From contig NZ_JARWNW010000085.1 in NCBI RefSeq assembly GCF_029868325.1, forward strand, positions 1 through 64,000: DNA of 64,000 bases, written 5' to 3'. Shown in pieces: positions 29,925 to 40,335 of this stretch (position 1 is the first letter of the stretch; every line of letters begins with the position of its first letter). The translations under genes were made by a program, and so were the position numbers. The notes under the pieces are model-generated. The model saw nothing but the letters and a program-made list of their open reading frames with translations, had not been told where the DNA came from and searched no databases. The DNA is from Nocardia carnea. GTDB taxonomy: Bacteria; Actinomycetota; Actinomycetes; Mycobacteriales; Mycobacteriaceae.

Positions 29925-30961
29925 ACCCCCTACCTGAGCGCCCGGCGGGCCGCATAGTCGAGTCTGCGCCCCGCCGGGTTGCTCTGGACGTGTGGACGGA
30001 CCGGCGGTGAACGTTGGTAGTGCGCCTCTGCCCGACCCTCCGGCGCACCTGCGGTAGCCCTGCCGCGTGTCCGAGTGGCGCTGCTCCACGGTCGAAGTCC
30101 GTGCGCGATCCGGTCACGTCCGTTACAGCGTCGCGTCCCATGCAGCAGAGCAAGCAGAGGGACAGCATGGTTCGGGCGCGCCGCAACCTCCGCGTCCGCA
30201 TGCCCGACTCCAGGCTGGGGGCGGAGCGAACCTTCGCGTGCTGTCGAACGCACAGCCGCGGTGCCAACTGAGTCACTGTTGTGGCGATCGGGCCGATTGC
30301 TGCCGGCGTACACAGCCGAGGCCGATACACGATTCGCGGAACATCAACAGTCTGCGGACTCGGGATATCTCTGTACGCCGAGCGCGGCGGCGGACGATCC
30401 GGGGCCTGGATGGTTGGTGAGCACACCCGGAAAACCTGTTGATCCGTCACGAGGGCGGATCGGGCGTGTTCCGGTGCAGCGCCTACTTCGGATGACACCG
30501 GGCGCATATGGACGGGTTTGCCCGGCCCGGGCCGCTGTGCAGAGCTGAGGGGAGTGCTCGCCGCCGACCGCTGTTACGGCGTGGTCGACCGCGTTGTACT
30601 GCCAGGGCCTCCAGCGCGGCGCCGCCGACGCTTTTCTGGTCGGACGACCAGCGTTGGGCCGAATCCGGCGACACCCGGCTGCGGGGACGGAACCGGATGC
30701 CGGCCGGAATCTGCCGCTGTGCGGGCGGCTCAGTTACCCGATCGGCCGAGCGGTGACTGTGAGTAATCCCATGCTCGATGGTGATATCGCGGCTGTGGCC
30801 TGTCGCTCCACCTGCGTCGAAGCGTGGGGCCGCTGCTGTCTCGCTGCATTGTTATGCGCCGGTCAGGGGCCTGGTTTACCATGGGCAACCATCTGTTCGT
30901 TCTGCCCGGAAGGCGTCATCACCGGGGGATCCGCAATATCGATCGAGGGGATGGCTGGCGC
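29925..30961. other. 1 kb stretch without a supportable gene
   Basis: Short overlapping frames occur on both strands but none has a convincing start, family similarity or the codon-position bias of the neighbours. No tRNA, terminator or insertion sequence was recognised. The last part lies upstream of the exported repeat protein and must hold its promoter. A stretch around 30660-30760 faintly recalls conserved blocks of actinobacterial c-di-AMP riboswitches, not enough to call. It could also contain decayed genes. Confidence 0.5.
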
Positions 30962-32344
30962 ATGGCCGTTGGTCGCAGCAAGCGATTACTCGCAGTAGCC
31001 GGGGCGGTAGGTTGCCTGGCGCTACTCGGGGGGCCGGGATACGCAGCAGCCGAACCGGGCCGCTCGCCCAAAGTGGAGCAGGGGCCGACCGGAAGTGGTG
31101 GGAACGGGTTCACGCCGCCCGGCGATGCCGGGTCCGATCCGGGCTCCCGCGCACCCCTCGGGATTCCCGGCCGGTCGGACGAGGCGCCGGGCGCACCCGC
31201 AGGGCCCGGGGTCGCCGTGCCGGGGCAGGGTGACCGCCCGGGCGCCGGCCTCGGTACCGGCAGTGCCGGCGCACCCCCGCCCGCTGATGCGCCGCCCGCG
31301 CCGGCCGGTGTTCCCTCCGCCCCGGAGCCGAGCGGGTCGCCGGGCGCCGCCGGGAGCAGTGGTTCGGAACCCGGCGAGGTTGCGCAATGGCAGACCCTGA
31401 ATATCCCGGGCCGCGAGAGCTCCGCAGAGACCGGTCCGACAGCTGACTCCGCGGCTCCTGCCGCACCGGCGCCCGCACCCAGCGAGGTTGCCGAACCCGT
31501 GGCCCCCATCGGTCTGGGCACCGCGCTCGGCACGATTCTCGGTACCGGCTCGGCAGCGGTCGGGTCGGCGGCACTCGCGCCGTTGGCGGTAACCGGCTCC
31601 GCGGCTGCGGGAACAGGGTCCGCTGCACTCGGTACCGGTTCCGCCGCAGTGGGTTCCGCCGGAGTCGGTCTGGGGGCCACCGGTTCGGCCGGCCTCGGTA
31701 CCGGTTCGGCCTTGCTCGGAACGGGCTCGGCCGCAGTGGGTTCCGCTGGTGTGGGGGTACTGGGCTCCGGTTCGGCGGCTCTCGGTTCGGCCGGGGTCGG
31801 GGTGCTCGGTACCGGTTCGGCCGGGCTCGGTTCGGCCGCAGTGGGTTCCGCGGCCACGGGGTCGGCAGCCGCCGGTTCCGCGGCGACCGGTTCGGCGGCC
31901 CTGGGTTCGGCCGGTGTCGGTTCGGCCGCCCCGCTGCTACTTCTCCTGTTACCGCTGCCGCCGGTACCGCCGGCTCCGGTCGGGCCGCCGCTGGCGCTGC
32001 CCGCGCCCGGTGGCGCCGGTGCGGGCCCCGGCGCACCCAGCGTGGTGGATGTCGCGGTCGGGGCGGGGCTTCCCGCTCCCGCGGCCCCGGCCCCCGCCGC
32101 ACCCGGTGCTCCGGTACCGGCCCCGAGCGCGCCGCCGGTGGCCGCCGCACCGCCGAATCACACGGTGCGTCCGACCAGCGCCGAAGGTGTGCTGCCGGAA
32201 CCGGCGCTGCTGTCGGTGATCGGCGGGCTCGTCGCCTTGGCCATCGCCGGTGGCGGTTCGGCCGTGATGAGCTATCAGAGCGCCGCCCAGGCACAGGCGC
32301 GGATCGATGCCGCGCGCTCCGAATTCTTCGGAACGGGTGCGTGA
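30962..32344 (+). CDS. Exported Gly-Ser-Ala repeat protein with C-terminal membrane anchor
   Basis: Protein of 460 residues, no family recognised. It has a signal peptide (MAVGRSKRLLAVAGAVGCLALL, cleavage near AAA-EP at about 31). A Pro/Gly/Ala-rich stretch follows. Residues 194-322 hold about twenty GSA units in short permutations such as GTGSAAVGSAGVG. Then come a run of leucines and prolines (LLLLLLPLPPVPP), a Pro/Ala-rich linker, a hydrophobic helix (LLSVIGGLVALAIAGGG, near residues 415-435) and a short basic tail, so the product is likely anchored by its C-terminus with the repeats outside. The start is ATG chosen for the signal peptide. Its stop overlaps the metalloprotease start (GTGA), making an operon of three. 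Confidence 0.8.
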   Translation: MAVGRSKRLLAVAGAVGCLALLGGPGYAAAEPGRSPKVEQGPTGSGGNGFTPPGDAGSDPGSRAPLGIPGRSDEAPGAPAGPGVAVPGQGDRPGAGLGTGSAGAPPPADAPPAPAGVPSAPEPSGSPGAAGSSGSEPGEVAQWQTLNIPGRESSAETGPTADSAAPAAPAPAPSEVAEPVAPIGLGTALGTILGTGSAAVGSAALAPLAVTGSAAAGTGSAALGTGSAAVGSAGVGLGATGSAGLGTGSALLGTGSAAVGSAGVGVLGSGSAALGSAGVGVLGTGSAGLGSAAVGSAATGSAAAGSAATGSAALGSAGVGSAAPLLLLLLPLPPVPPAPVGPPLALPAPGGAGAGPGAPSVVDVAVGAGLPAPAAPAPAAPGAPVPAPSAPPVAAAPPNHTVRPTSAEGVLPEPALLSVIGGLVALAIAGGGSAVMSYQSAAQAQARIDAARSEFFGTGA

Positions 32345-32862
32345 TTGCGATGACACAGAGCAAAACACAAAGCGCTCGGGCCTATCGCCGCGTCGCGGCC
32401 GCCGTGGACGCGGTGTGCGCGATCGCCGCCGACGCCGACGCCACCACCTTGGACCAGGTGGTGGAGGCGGTGGCCACCGAGCGGGGCCGGCCGATCGAGA
32501 TCACCGATGCCGATCTCGGCCCCGGTGTCTGCGGGCAGCGGCGGTACTACCCGGCCAAGGACATCATCGTGCTGGCCAGCGCGCTGCCGAGTCGCGACCA
32601 TACGCTCGCGCACGAGCTGGGCCATATCGTCTTCGACCACGAGGGTGCCCCGGCCACCGAGGTGACGCTCGAGGTGAGTGACGACCTGATCGCTTACATG
32701 CTGAGTCAGCGTGCGCATCAGACCGCCGTCGAGGACGGCGAGAACGACCAGGCCGAATGGGAGGCCGAAACGTTCGCCGCCATGCTGATGACACGTTTGC
32801 GCGTTTTCAACAGCCGGGGCGCGGGCGTCTCGGTCCTTCGATTCGATGAGGCTCTGGGATGA
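32341..32862 (+). CDS. ImmA/IrrE-family metallo-endopeptidase
   Basis: Zinc protease-like protein of 173 residues. The HELGH motif is at residues 91-95, and EAETFAAMLM further down supplies the usual third ligand region of the ImmA/IrrE family (E-x-E-A-x-x-FA). Such proteases typically cleave an XRE-type repressor in response to stress; an EspR-like HTH gene stands 1.2 kb downstream on the other strand. The GTG overlapping the previous stop was used; ATG nine bases later is an alternative. Its own stop overlaps the membrane protein start (ATGA). Confidence 0.88.
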   Translation: MIAMTQSKTQSARAYRRVAAAVDAVCAIAADADATTLDQVVEAVATERGRPIEITDADLGPGVCGQRRYYPAKDIIVLASALPSRDHTLAHELGHIVFDHEGAPATEVTLEVSDDLIAYMLSQRAHQTAVEDGENDQAEWEAETFAAMLMTRLRVFNSRGAGVSVLRFDEALG

Positions 32863-33881
32863 CCTTCTGGTTGACCGCCCTCCTGGTTTGGGTCGCCGCC
32901 GGCGCCCGGGTGGGGCGTGTTCTCGTCAAGCCGGCGACGACTGCCCGGGTGGCGATCGTGGTCGCCGTCTCTGCCGTCGCCCTGGCCTGTACCGCGGCGA
33001 TACCCGATGTGGGCCTGGCGATCGACAACTTACTGCCGGGCGGTCTGCCCGGTGGGTTGCTGTCCGAGGGCGTGGTCGTCGGTGCCTGGTTGCTGTTCGT
33101 CACCGCGACCTCGGTGGTCGCCTCTGCGGCCTGGCCGGTGGTTTCACGCCGGAATCTACGCCAGATCGCCTGGGGGGTTTACGGTCTCGGGGTTCTGGCG
33201 ATCGTCGCCGCGGTGCTGTGGTCGTTCACTCTCGGCTGGGCGGTCGTCGCGGCGGCAGGGATTTTCATTGTCGTGACCGGTCTGCGCAATCTCAGCTGGA
33301 CGGCGCTGGGCCGCGGTATTGCGATCTATATCGCCGGAACCGCATTGGTGATCGGGCTGGCTGCCGGGCAGATCCAGCGTGGCCTCACCGACGCCCCCGG
33401 CGCCGAGCCGGGTAAGCCGACGTGGGCGTGGCCGCTGTGGCAGGTTGCCGCGTTGCTGATCGCGTTCGGTGCCGTGTGGATCGTGGTCGAGATGTGGTTG
33501 CGGGCGCGGTTGTTGTTGCGCCGTGTGCAGAGTCTGCACAAGGTGATGGTGAAGCGGTTCCCGGAGGTGGTTCAGGAGGAGACCGGGACCTCCACCCAGC
33601 TCAAGGCCTCGGATCGGGTGGCGCAGATCATGGACGCGCTGTACTTGCAGTCGGGGGGCGGGGTGGAGATCGCTGCCGCCGGTGACCCCCCGGCGGCGAT
33701 CGGCCGGCGAGCCGAGCGTGTTGCCGAATGGGCCAAGCATCCGCTGGGGCCGGCCGTGGTGGATGCCCGGTGGATCGCGCCGCCGGAGGGGATCAGCCCG
33801 CGCGGCTGGGTGCAGGCGATCGCCCAGGCCTTCGATGCACTGCCGGAACAGGCCGCGCAACCGGAGCCCGCTGCGCGCTAG
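32859..33881 (+). CDS. Seven-TM membrane protein with cytoplasmic C-terminal domain
   Basis: Protein of 340 residues with about seven transmembrane segments between residues 1 and 215, for example FWLTALLVWVAAGA, VAIVVAVSAVALACTAAI, VVVGAWLLFVTATSVVASAAW, GVYGLGVLAIVAAVLW, IAIYIAGTALVIGLAAG and VAALLIAFGAVWIVVEMWL. The last 125 residues are soluble and begin with a basic helix (RLLLRRVQSLHKVMVKRF). The shape resembles the actinobacterial MAB_1171c/DUF6545 putative transporters that accompany ImmA/IrrE and HTH genes; this is from overall layout and is not certain. It is coupled to the metalloprotease gene and could be a sensor or transporter for the same system. Confidence 0.8.
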   Translation: MTFWLTALLVWVAAGARVGRVLVKPATTARVAIVVAVSAVALACTAAIPDVGLAIDNLLPGGLPGGLLSEGVVVGAWLLFVTATSVVASAAWPVVSRRNLRQIAWGVYGLGVLAIVAAVLWSFTLGWAVVAAAGIFIVVTGLRNLSWTALGRGIAIYIAGTALVIGLAAGQIQRGLTDAPGAEPGKPTWAWPLWQVAALLIAFGAVWIVVEMWLRARLLLRRVQSLHKVMVKRFPEVVQEETGTSTQLKASDRVAQIMDALYLQSGGGVEIAAAGDPPAAIGRRAERVAEWAKHPLGPAVVDARWIAPPEGISPRGWVQAIAQAFDALPEQAAQPEPAAR

Positions 33882-34056
33882 TTGCCCGAGGTATGCAGGT
33901 ACGTCCGTTACGTCACTGTGATAACACTCGGTGTGGCCCGGGAATCATGCCGAGTGGTCGGTACCGTGATTATCGGACACCGCAGATCTCGAAGCCGGTC
34001 GATTCTTATGCTGTAGAAATTCTTGTCTGCCCGGCCTGCCGGCTACCCCTGACAGG

Positions 34057-34100
34057 AACAGGCACGGTGCGATCCCGATCGGGACTGCACCGTGCCTGTT
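34057..34100. terminator. Bidirectional terminator between the membrane protein and espR-like genes
   Basis: Fourteen-bp perfect arms AACAGGCACGGTGC and GCACCGTGCCTGTT around a 16-base loop, itself partly palindromic (GATCCCGATC). TTTCC follows on the plus strand. It lies between two convergent genes. Confidence 0.85.
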
Positions 34101-34107
34101 TCCGGTT

Positions 34108-34524
34108 CTATTCCGTTCCGTCCGGAGGAACTTCGGGCAAACCCTCGCTGGCGCGCAGTTTCTCCGCCATGGAGGTCAGCAGGTTCTGCGACTCCTCGGA
34201 GAGGTCGAAGGCCCGGCTGGACAGCCGCCGCAGCCCGTAACCCTGTAGCTGCGCCAGGAGTTCGAGGTCGTGGTCGATCTTCGCGGCGTAGATGTCGTTG
34301 AAGAAGTAGTCGGGCTTGACCTTGAAGAACTTCGCCAGGGCGGCGACCGTCTCATCGGACGGATTCGTCCGCTGGCCCGACCGTAACTGCGACAGATACG
34401 GTTTGGAGATCGGATGACCGGATGCCGTCAGTGCGGCCGCTACCTCTGCATTGGTGTGCGGCTTACGCCCCGGGGGATGCACGGTTTCGAACAGCTTGTT
34501 CAGCCGCGCCGCGAAATCAGCCAT
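34108..34524 (-). CDS. espR: EspR-like XRE-family DNA-binding regulator
   Basis: HTH protein of 138 residues strongly resembling mycobacterial EspR, a nucleoid-associated regulator of the ESX-1 espACD operon and cell-wall genes. Shared segments include FAARLNKLFETVHPPGR at the start, ISKPYLSQLRSGQRTNPS for the recognition helix (about residues 38-55), VAALAKFFKV and a C-terminal helical dimerisation part (LSSRAFDLSEESQNLLTSMAEKLR). The start is the ATG giving MADFAARL. It is convergent with the GSA protein/protease/membrane protein operon and is a candidate substrate or regulator of it. As EspR has paralogues in this order, orthology is not proven. Confidence 0.85.
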   Translation of the reverse strand: MADFAARLNKLFETVHPPGRKPHTNAEVAAALTASGHPISKPYLSQLRSGQRTNPSDETVAALAKFFKVKPDYFFNDIYAAKIDHDLELLAQLQGYGLRRLSSRAFDLSEESQNLLTSMAEKLRASEGLPEVPPDGTE

Positions 34525-34957
34525 TGTGAGCCGCCCAATTCCCTTCACTGTACTAACAGTCGTTATCTCGGATACCTATCATTGATATTAGCGGCTCAGT
34601 AACTGAAAACCTACGCCTGATTCAGGATTTCCTTGAAGCTTCTAGGTTGTATCCGGGGAAGTGGACCGCGGTATCGCGTTTGCGGGTTACCCCGCACGGA
34701 ACTTGTGGGCTGCTAATACCGCCAGGTAGCCGCCCCTCCCGGGGGTCTTCTCGGGCGGGCGGCGGGTAGCCTTCGGATTGCTGATGCCCCTTGTGAGGCA
34801 CTGTATAGCGCTTTGTGTGGCGTACGACACGTCTGCTCAACGGTGAGATGAACGTTCAACCTACGTGTGGAAATTACGGAGATCCGGGGCTCATGCCTGT
34901 GAAGGGGCACTAACACCCCGGATCCGCTGGATCATCGTCGGTGAATTCGACGGGCCG
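34525..34957. other. Intergenic region upstream of the espR-like gene
   Basis: An AT-richer stretch at 34548-34620 (ACTAACAGTCGTTATC, ATTGATATTAG) probably carries the espR promoter. The rest, 34620-34957, contains only short frames without support. It follows the 3' end of fadA5. No RNA gene was recognised. Confidence 0.5.
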
Positions 34958-37536
<2,579 letters not shown>

Positions 37537-37554
37537 GCGCCGCGGTATGAGCCT

Positions 37555-37587
37555 CCGGCCCCGGGTACCAGTGGTGTCCGGGGCCGG
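37555..37587 (+). terminator. GC hairpin 1 after cyp125
   Basis: Ten-bp arms CCGGCCCCGG and CCGGGGCCGG around a 13-base loop, 18 bases after the cyp125 stop. No T-run. Likely transcription end of cyp125. Confidence 0.55.
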
Positions 37588-37643
37588 TCCGTAACCGGAA
37601 TCGAGTGTGCGCCGCGCCGTTGTGGCGGCGGCGCGGCCCACAG

Positions 37644-37678
37644 TTCGGCCCCGCATCCACATCGGGTGCGGGGCCGAA
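37644..37678. repeat. GC hairpin 2 in the cyp125-NTF2 intergenic region
   Basis: Twelve-bp perfect arms TTCGGCCCCGCA and TGCGGGGCCGAA around an 11-base loop, followed by ACTTTCC. The arm core CGGCCCCG is shared with the neighbouring hairpins. Could be a second terminator. Confidence 0.6.
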
Positions 37679-37750
37679 ACTTTCCCAGGTGCTGTCGCGG
37701 TGTCCGTGCCGGGGCAACGGCTTACGCGCCCGGGCAACGGTTCACGCGAA

Positions 37751-37785
37751 ACCGGCCCCGCACTTCCGATGAGTGCGGGGCCGGT
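37751..37785. repeat. GC hairpin 3 in the cyp125-NTF2 intergenic region
   Basis: Fourteen-bp perfect arms ACCGGCCCCGCACT and AGTGCGGGGCCGGT around a seven-base loop. It could end the minus-strand operon whose last gene stops at 37840. It shares CCGGCCCCGCA with hairpins 1 and 2. Confidence 0.65.
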
Positions 37786-37839
37786 TCGGTGTAGAAGCCG
37801 ATCGGCGGGCGGACCGTGAGGGGTCGGCCCGTCAGCCGA

Positions 37840-38256
37840 TCAGCCGACCGGGGTGGCCGTGGCCATCGCGCGATCTACTTCCCAGAACGCGCGCAGCGCC
37901 AGAATCTTCCCGGAGTCGTCCACCTTGTAGGTGAAAACACCTTCGGCGTCGATACGATGCCCGCCGATGGTGCTGCGGATGGTGCCGGTGAACGCGACCT
38001 CCGCACCGCAGGCGAAGGAATCACCGAACAGGAACTCGATCGAATCGGTACCCGCGATCGCCTTGTCCCAGAATGCCGAAATCGCCTCGGGGCCGCGGTG
38101 TCCTTTGCCTTCGGGGTCGAAACCGGAGGGTCCGATCGGATCCTCCACGATCCCGTCCGGCGCGAACAGCGCGAGCCAGGCGTCCTTGTCCCGGGCGCGG
38201 ACAGCGGCCTGCGAGGCCAGACCGGCCGCGCGTGCGGGATGTTCGTCGCTGCTCAT
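37840..38256 (-). CDS. NTF2-like/SnoaL-type protein (steroid isomerase-like fold)
   Basis: Cytoplasmic protein of 138 residues with the NTF2-like cone fold typical of ketosteroid isomerase and SnoaL-type enzymes (AAVRARDKDAWLALFAPDGIVEDPIG near residue 20, GHRGPEAISAFWDKAIAG, and the C-terminal strand LALRAFWEVDRAMA). The acidic residue in IVEDPIG stands where the catalytic or binding acid often lies in this fold. Last gene of the DUF35-ltp4-ltp3-LLM operon, so a function in sterol side-chain or ring catabolism is likely, for example as an isomerase or hydratase-like protein. GAGAGG precedes the ATG. Confidence 0.85.
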   Translation of the reverse strand: MSSDEHPARAAGLASQAAVRARDKDAWLALFAPDGIVEDPIGPSGFDPEGKGHRGPEAISAFWDKAIAGTDSIEFLFGDSFACGAEVAFTGTIRSTIGGHRIDAEGVFTYKVDDSGKILALRAFWEVDRAMATATPVG

Positions 38257-38290
38257 GAGTTTCCTCTCGACAAGCGTGCTGGTTGCGCGC

Positions 38291-39172
38291 TCAGGTGATC
38301 GGGTTCTGGATGTTCTCGTCGGCGAATTTGCGCAGCGCGTCCTTCTTCGCCTCGATATCTCCGTCGAATCCGATACCGGCAGCCAGCCAGGGGATCACGA
38401 TGGCGTCGGTGACGCCGGCGTCGTACTGCTCCTGGTAGCCGTCGCGGCCGAACTTGTCCACGCAGACCGCCTGGATCTCGAACGGCACGTCGGCACGGCC
38501 CTGTTCGGCGCGTAGTTCGCCGAGCCGGGCGATGGTGGCCTGCAGATCATCGAATTTCATCATCGCCGAGGTCCAGCCGTCACCCACCCGGGCCGCCCGG
38601 CGCAGCGCTACCTCGGTATGCCCGCCGATGTAGAACGGAACCGGTTCGCTCGGTGCCGGACTCATCTGCAGTTCGTCGAAATCGAAGAACTGACCGTGGT
38701 ACTCGACCATGCCGCCCGCGAGGACCTTCTTGATAACCTCGATCATCTCGTCGACCCGCGCGCCGCGGCGCGCATACGGCACCCCGCACCATTCGAACTC
38801 CTCCGGCGCCCAGCCGATCCCCACACCGAACCCGAACCGGTTGCCGGACAGGTTCGCCACCGATCCGACCTGGCGGGCCAGCAGCAGCGGATTCCGGGAA
38901 CCCAGTTTGAGCACATTGGTGTAGAAGCGGAGCCGGGTGGTCACCGCGGCCATGGCGGTCGCGGCGATCAGCGGATCCACCCACGGGGTGTCCGGGCCCC
39001 AGAACCGGGCGCCGTCCGGGGTGTACGGATATTTCGCCGCCTGCGATTTCATATAGAACAGCGAATCCGGCAGCGCGATCGAGCTGAACCCGACCTCCTC
39101 CGCCGTTTTCGCCAGTTCGGGCAGCTGTTCCAGCGGGCTGAGCGCGACCCCGAGGCTGAACTTCAGCGTCAT
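38291..39172 (-). CDS. LLM-class F420-dependent oxidoreductase in the ltp operon
   Basis: Luciferase-like TIM-barrel protein of 293 residues. Visible family parts: SLGVALSPLEQLPELAKTAEEVGFSSIALPDSLFY at the N-terminus, TRLRFYTNVLKLGSRNPLLLARQVGSVANLSGNRFGFGVGIGW in the core, and VPFYIGGHTEVALRRAARVGDGW. LLM enzymes of this group usually use F420. The ATG overlaps the ltp3 stop by four bases. It is distinct from the divergent LLM gene at 42488. Substrate unknown; operon context implies a steroid acyl-CoA or derivative. Confidence 0.88.
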   Translation of the reverse strand: MTLKFSLGVALSPLEQLPELAKTAEEVGFSSIALPDSLFYMKSQAAKYPYTPDGARFWGPDTPWVDPLIAATAMAAVTTRLRFYTNVLKLGSRNPLLLARQVGSVANLSGNRFGFGVGIGWAPEEFEWCGVPYARRGARVDEMIEVIKKVLAGGMVEYHGQFFDFDELQMSPAPSEPVPFYIGGHTEVALRRAARVGDGWTSAMMKFDDLQATIARLGELRAEQGRADVPFEIQAVCVDKFGRDGYQEQYDAGVTDAIVIPWLAAGIGFDGDIEAKKDALRKFADENIQNPIT

Positions 39173-40335
39173 CGGCGTTCCGACCCGACAACCCACATCG
39201 AGAAGTACTGCGAGCCACCGCCGTAGGCGTGGCCCAGCGCCTTGCGGGCATTCTCGACCTGATAATCACCGGCCCGGCCCATCACCTGTTTGGCGGCTTC
39301 GGCGAAGCGGATCATGCCGGAGGCGCCGATCGGGTTGGACGAGAGCACCCCGCCCGACGGGTTCACCGGCAGCGTGCCACCGATTTCGGTTTCCCCTTTG
39401 TCGGTGAGTTTCCAGCCGTCGCCCTGGGCGGCGAAACCGAGGTTCTCCAGCCACATCGGCTCGAACCAGGAGAAGGGCACATAGATTTCGGCGGCATCGA
39501 TCTCGGCCAGCGGGTCGGTGATCCCGGCCTGCTCCCACAGCGCCTTGGCCGCATCCTGTCCGGCCTGCGGGTTCACCTGGTCGCGGCCGGCGTAGGCCAG
39601 CGGTTCGGTGCGCATGGCGGTGGCGTGGATCCAGCCGACCTTCTTACCGGATGCCTCCACCGCGGTGGCCGATTCCTCACCGCCGATCACCACGGCGCAG
39701 GCGCCGTCGGAGGAGGGGCAGGTTTCGTCGAACCGGATGGGGTCCCACAGCATCTGCGAGGCGAGGACCTCTTCCATGGTCTTGTCGCCCTGCTTGAGGT
39801 GGGCGTGCGGGTTCTTCGCCCCGTTGCGGCGATCCTTCGCGGCAACCATCGCGCCCACGTGCAGCGGCGCGTTCGAGCGGCGGATATAGGACCGCACATG
39901 GGGCGCGAAGTAGCCGCCCGCACCGGCGCCCACCGGCATGGTGAACGGCACCGGAATCGACAGTGCCCACATGGCATTCGATTCCGACTGCTTTTCCCAG
40001 GCGATGGCGAGCACCTTCTCGTGCACGCCGCCCTGCACCATATTGGCGGCCACGCATGCCGTGGAACCGCCGACCGAACCAGCGGTGTGCACGCGCAGCA
40101 GCGGTTTCCCGGGTGCACCCAGCGCATCCGCCAGGTACAGCTCGGGCATCATCATGCCCTCGAACATGTCCGGGGCTTTGCCGATCACGATGGCGTCGAT
40201 ATCGGCCATGGTCAGGCCGGAGTCGGCCAGCGCCCGGTCGATCGCCTCCCGGCACATCCCGGCCATCGAGACATCGCCGCGCTTGGCGACGTGGTGGGTC
40301 TGTCCGGTGCCCAGCACCGCGGCGGGGAAACTCAT
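39169..40335 (-). CDS. ltp3: Ltp3, thiolase-fold lipid-transfer-type protein (Rv3523-like)
   Basis: SCP-x-type thiolase-like protein of 388 residues. The segments AAVLGTGQT, VAKRGDVSM, KAPDMFEGMMMPEL, VHTAGSVGGSTACVAANMVQGG, FDETCPSSDGACAVV and LPVNPSGGVLSSNPIGASGMIRFAEA agree closely with M. tuberculosis Rv3523 as I remember it. The expected nucleophile position reads GGSTACVAA, so a cysteine is nearby (VGGSTAC) where some relatives carry a glycine. Its product likely pairs with Ltp4 and the DUF35 protein in a retro-aldolase or thiolase complex in sterol side-chain degradation. Coupled to both neighbours by ATGA overlaps. Confidence 0.9.
   Translation of the reverse strand: MSFPAAVLGTGQTHHVAKRGDVSMAGMCREAIDRALADSGLTMADIDAIVIGKAPDMFEGMMMPELYLADALGAPGKPLLRVHTAGSVGGSTACVAANMVQGGVHEKVLAIAWEKQSESNAMWALSIPVPFTMPVGAGAGGYFAPHVRSYIRRSNAPLHVGAMVAAKDRRNGAKNPHAHLKQGDKTMEEVLASQMLWDPIRFDETCPSSDGACAVVIGGEESATAVEASGKKVGWIHATAMRTEPLAYAGRDQVNPQAGQDAAKALWEQAGITDPLAEIDAAEIYVPFSWFEPMWLENLGFAAQGDGWKLTDKGETEIGGTLPVNPSGGVLSSNPIGASGMIRFAEAAKQVMGRAGDYQVENARKALGHAYGGGSQYFSMWVVGSERR

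Noticed and set aside
30067..30548. Short plus-strand frames in the 30 kb gap
   Set aside because: No ribosome binding site, no family similarity, several overlapping frames equally long.
30660..30760. Possible c-di-AMP (ydaO) riboswitch upstream of the GSA-repeat gene
   Set aside because: Blocks such as GGGGACGGAACC and CTCAGTTACCC recall the consensus, but I could not build the closing helix or the full set of conserved bases.
31541..31927. Repeat tract considered as a CRISPR array or other DNA repeat element
   Set aside because: Units are in frame, degenerate and encode GSA peptides; no constant repeat with unique spacers.
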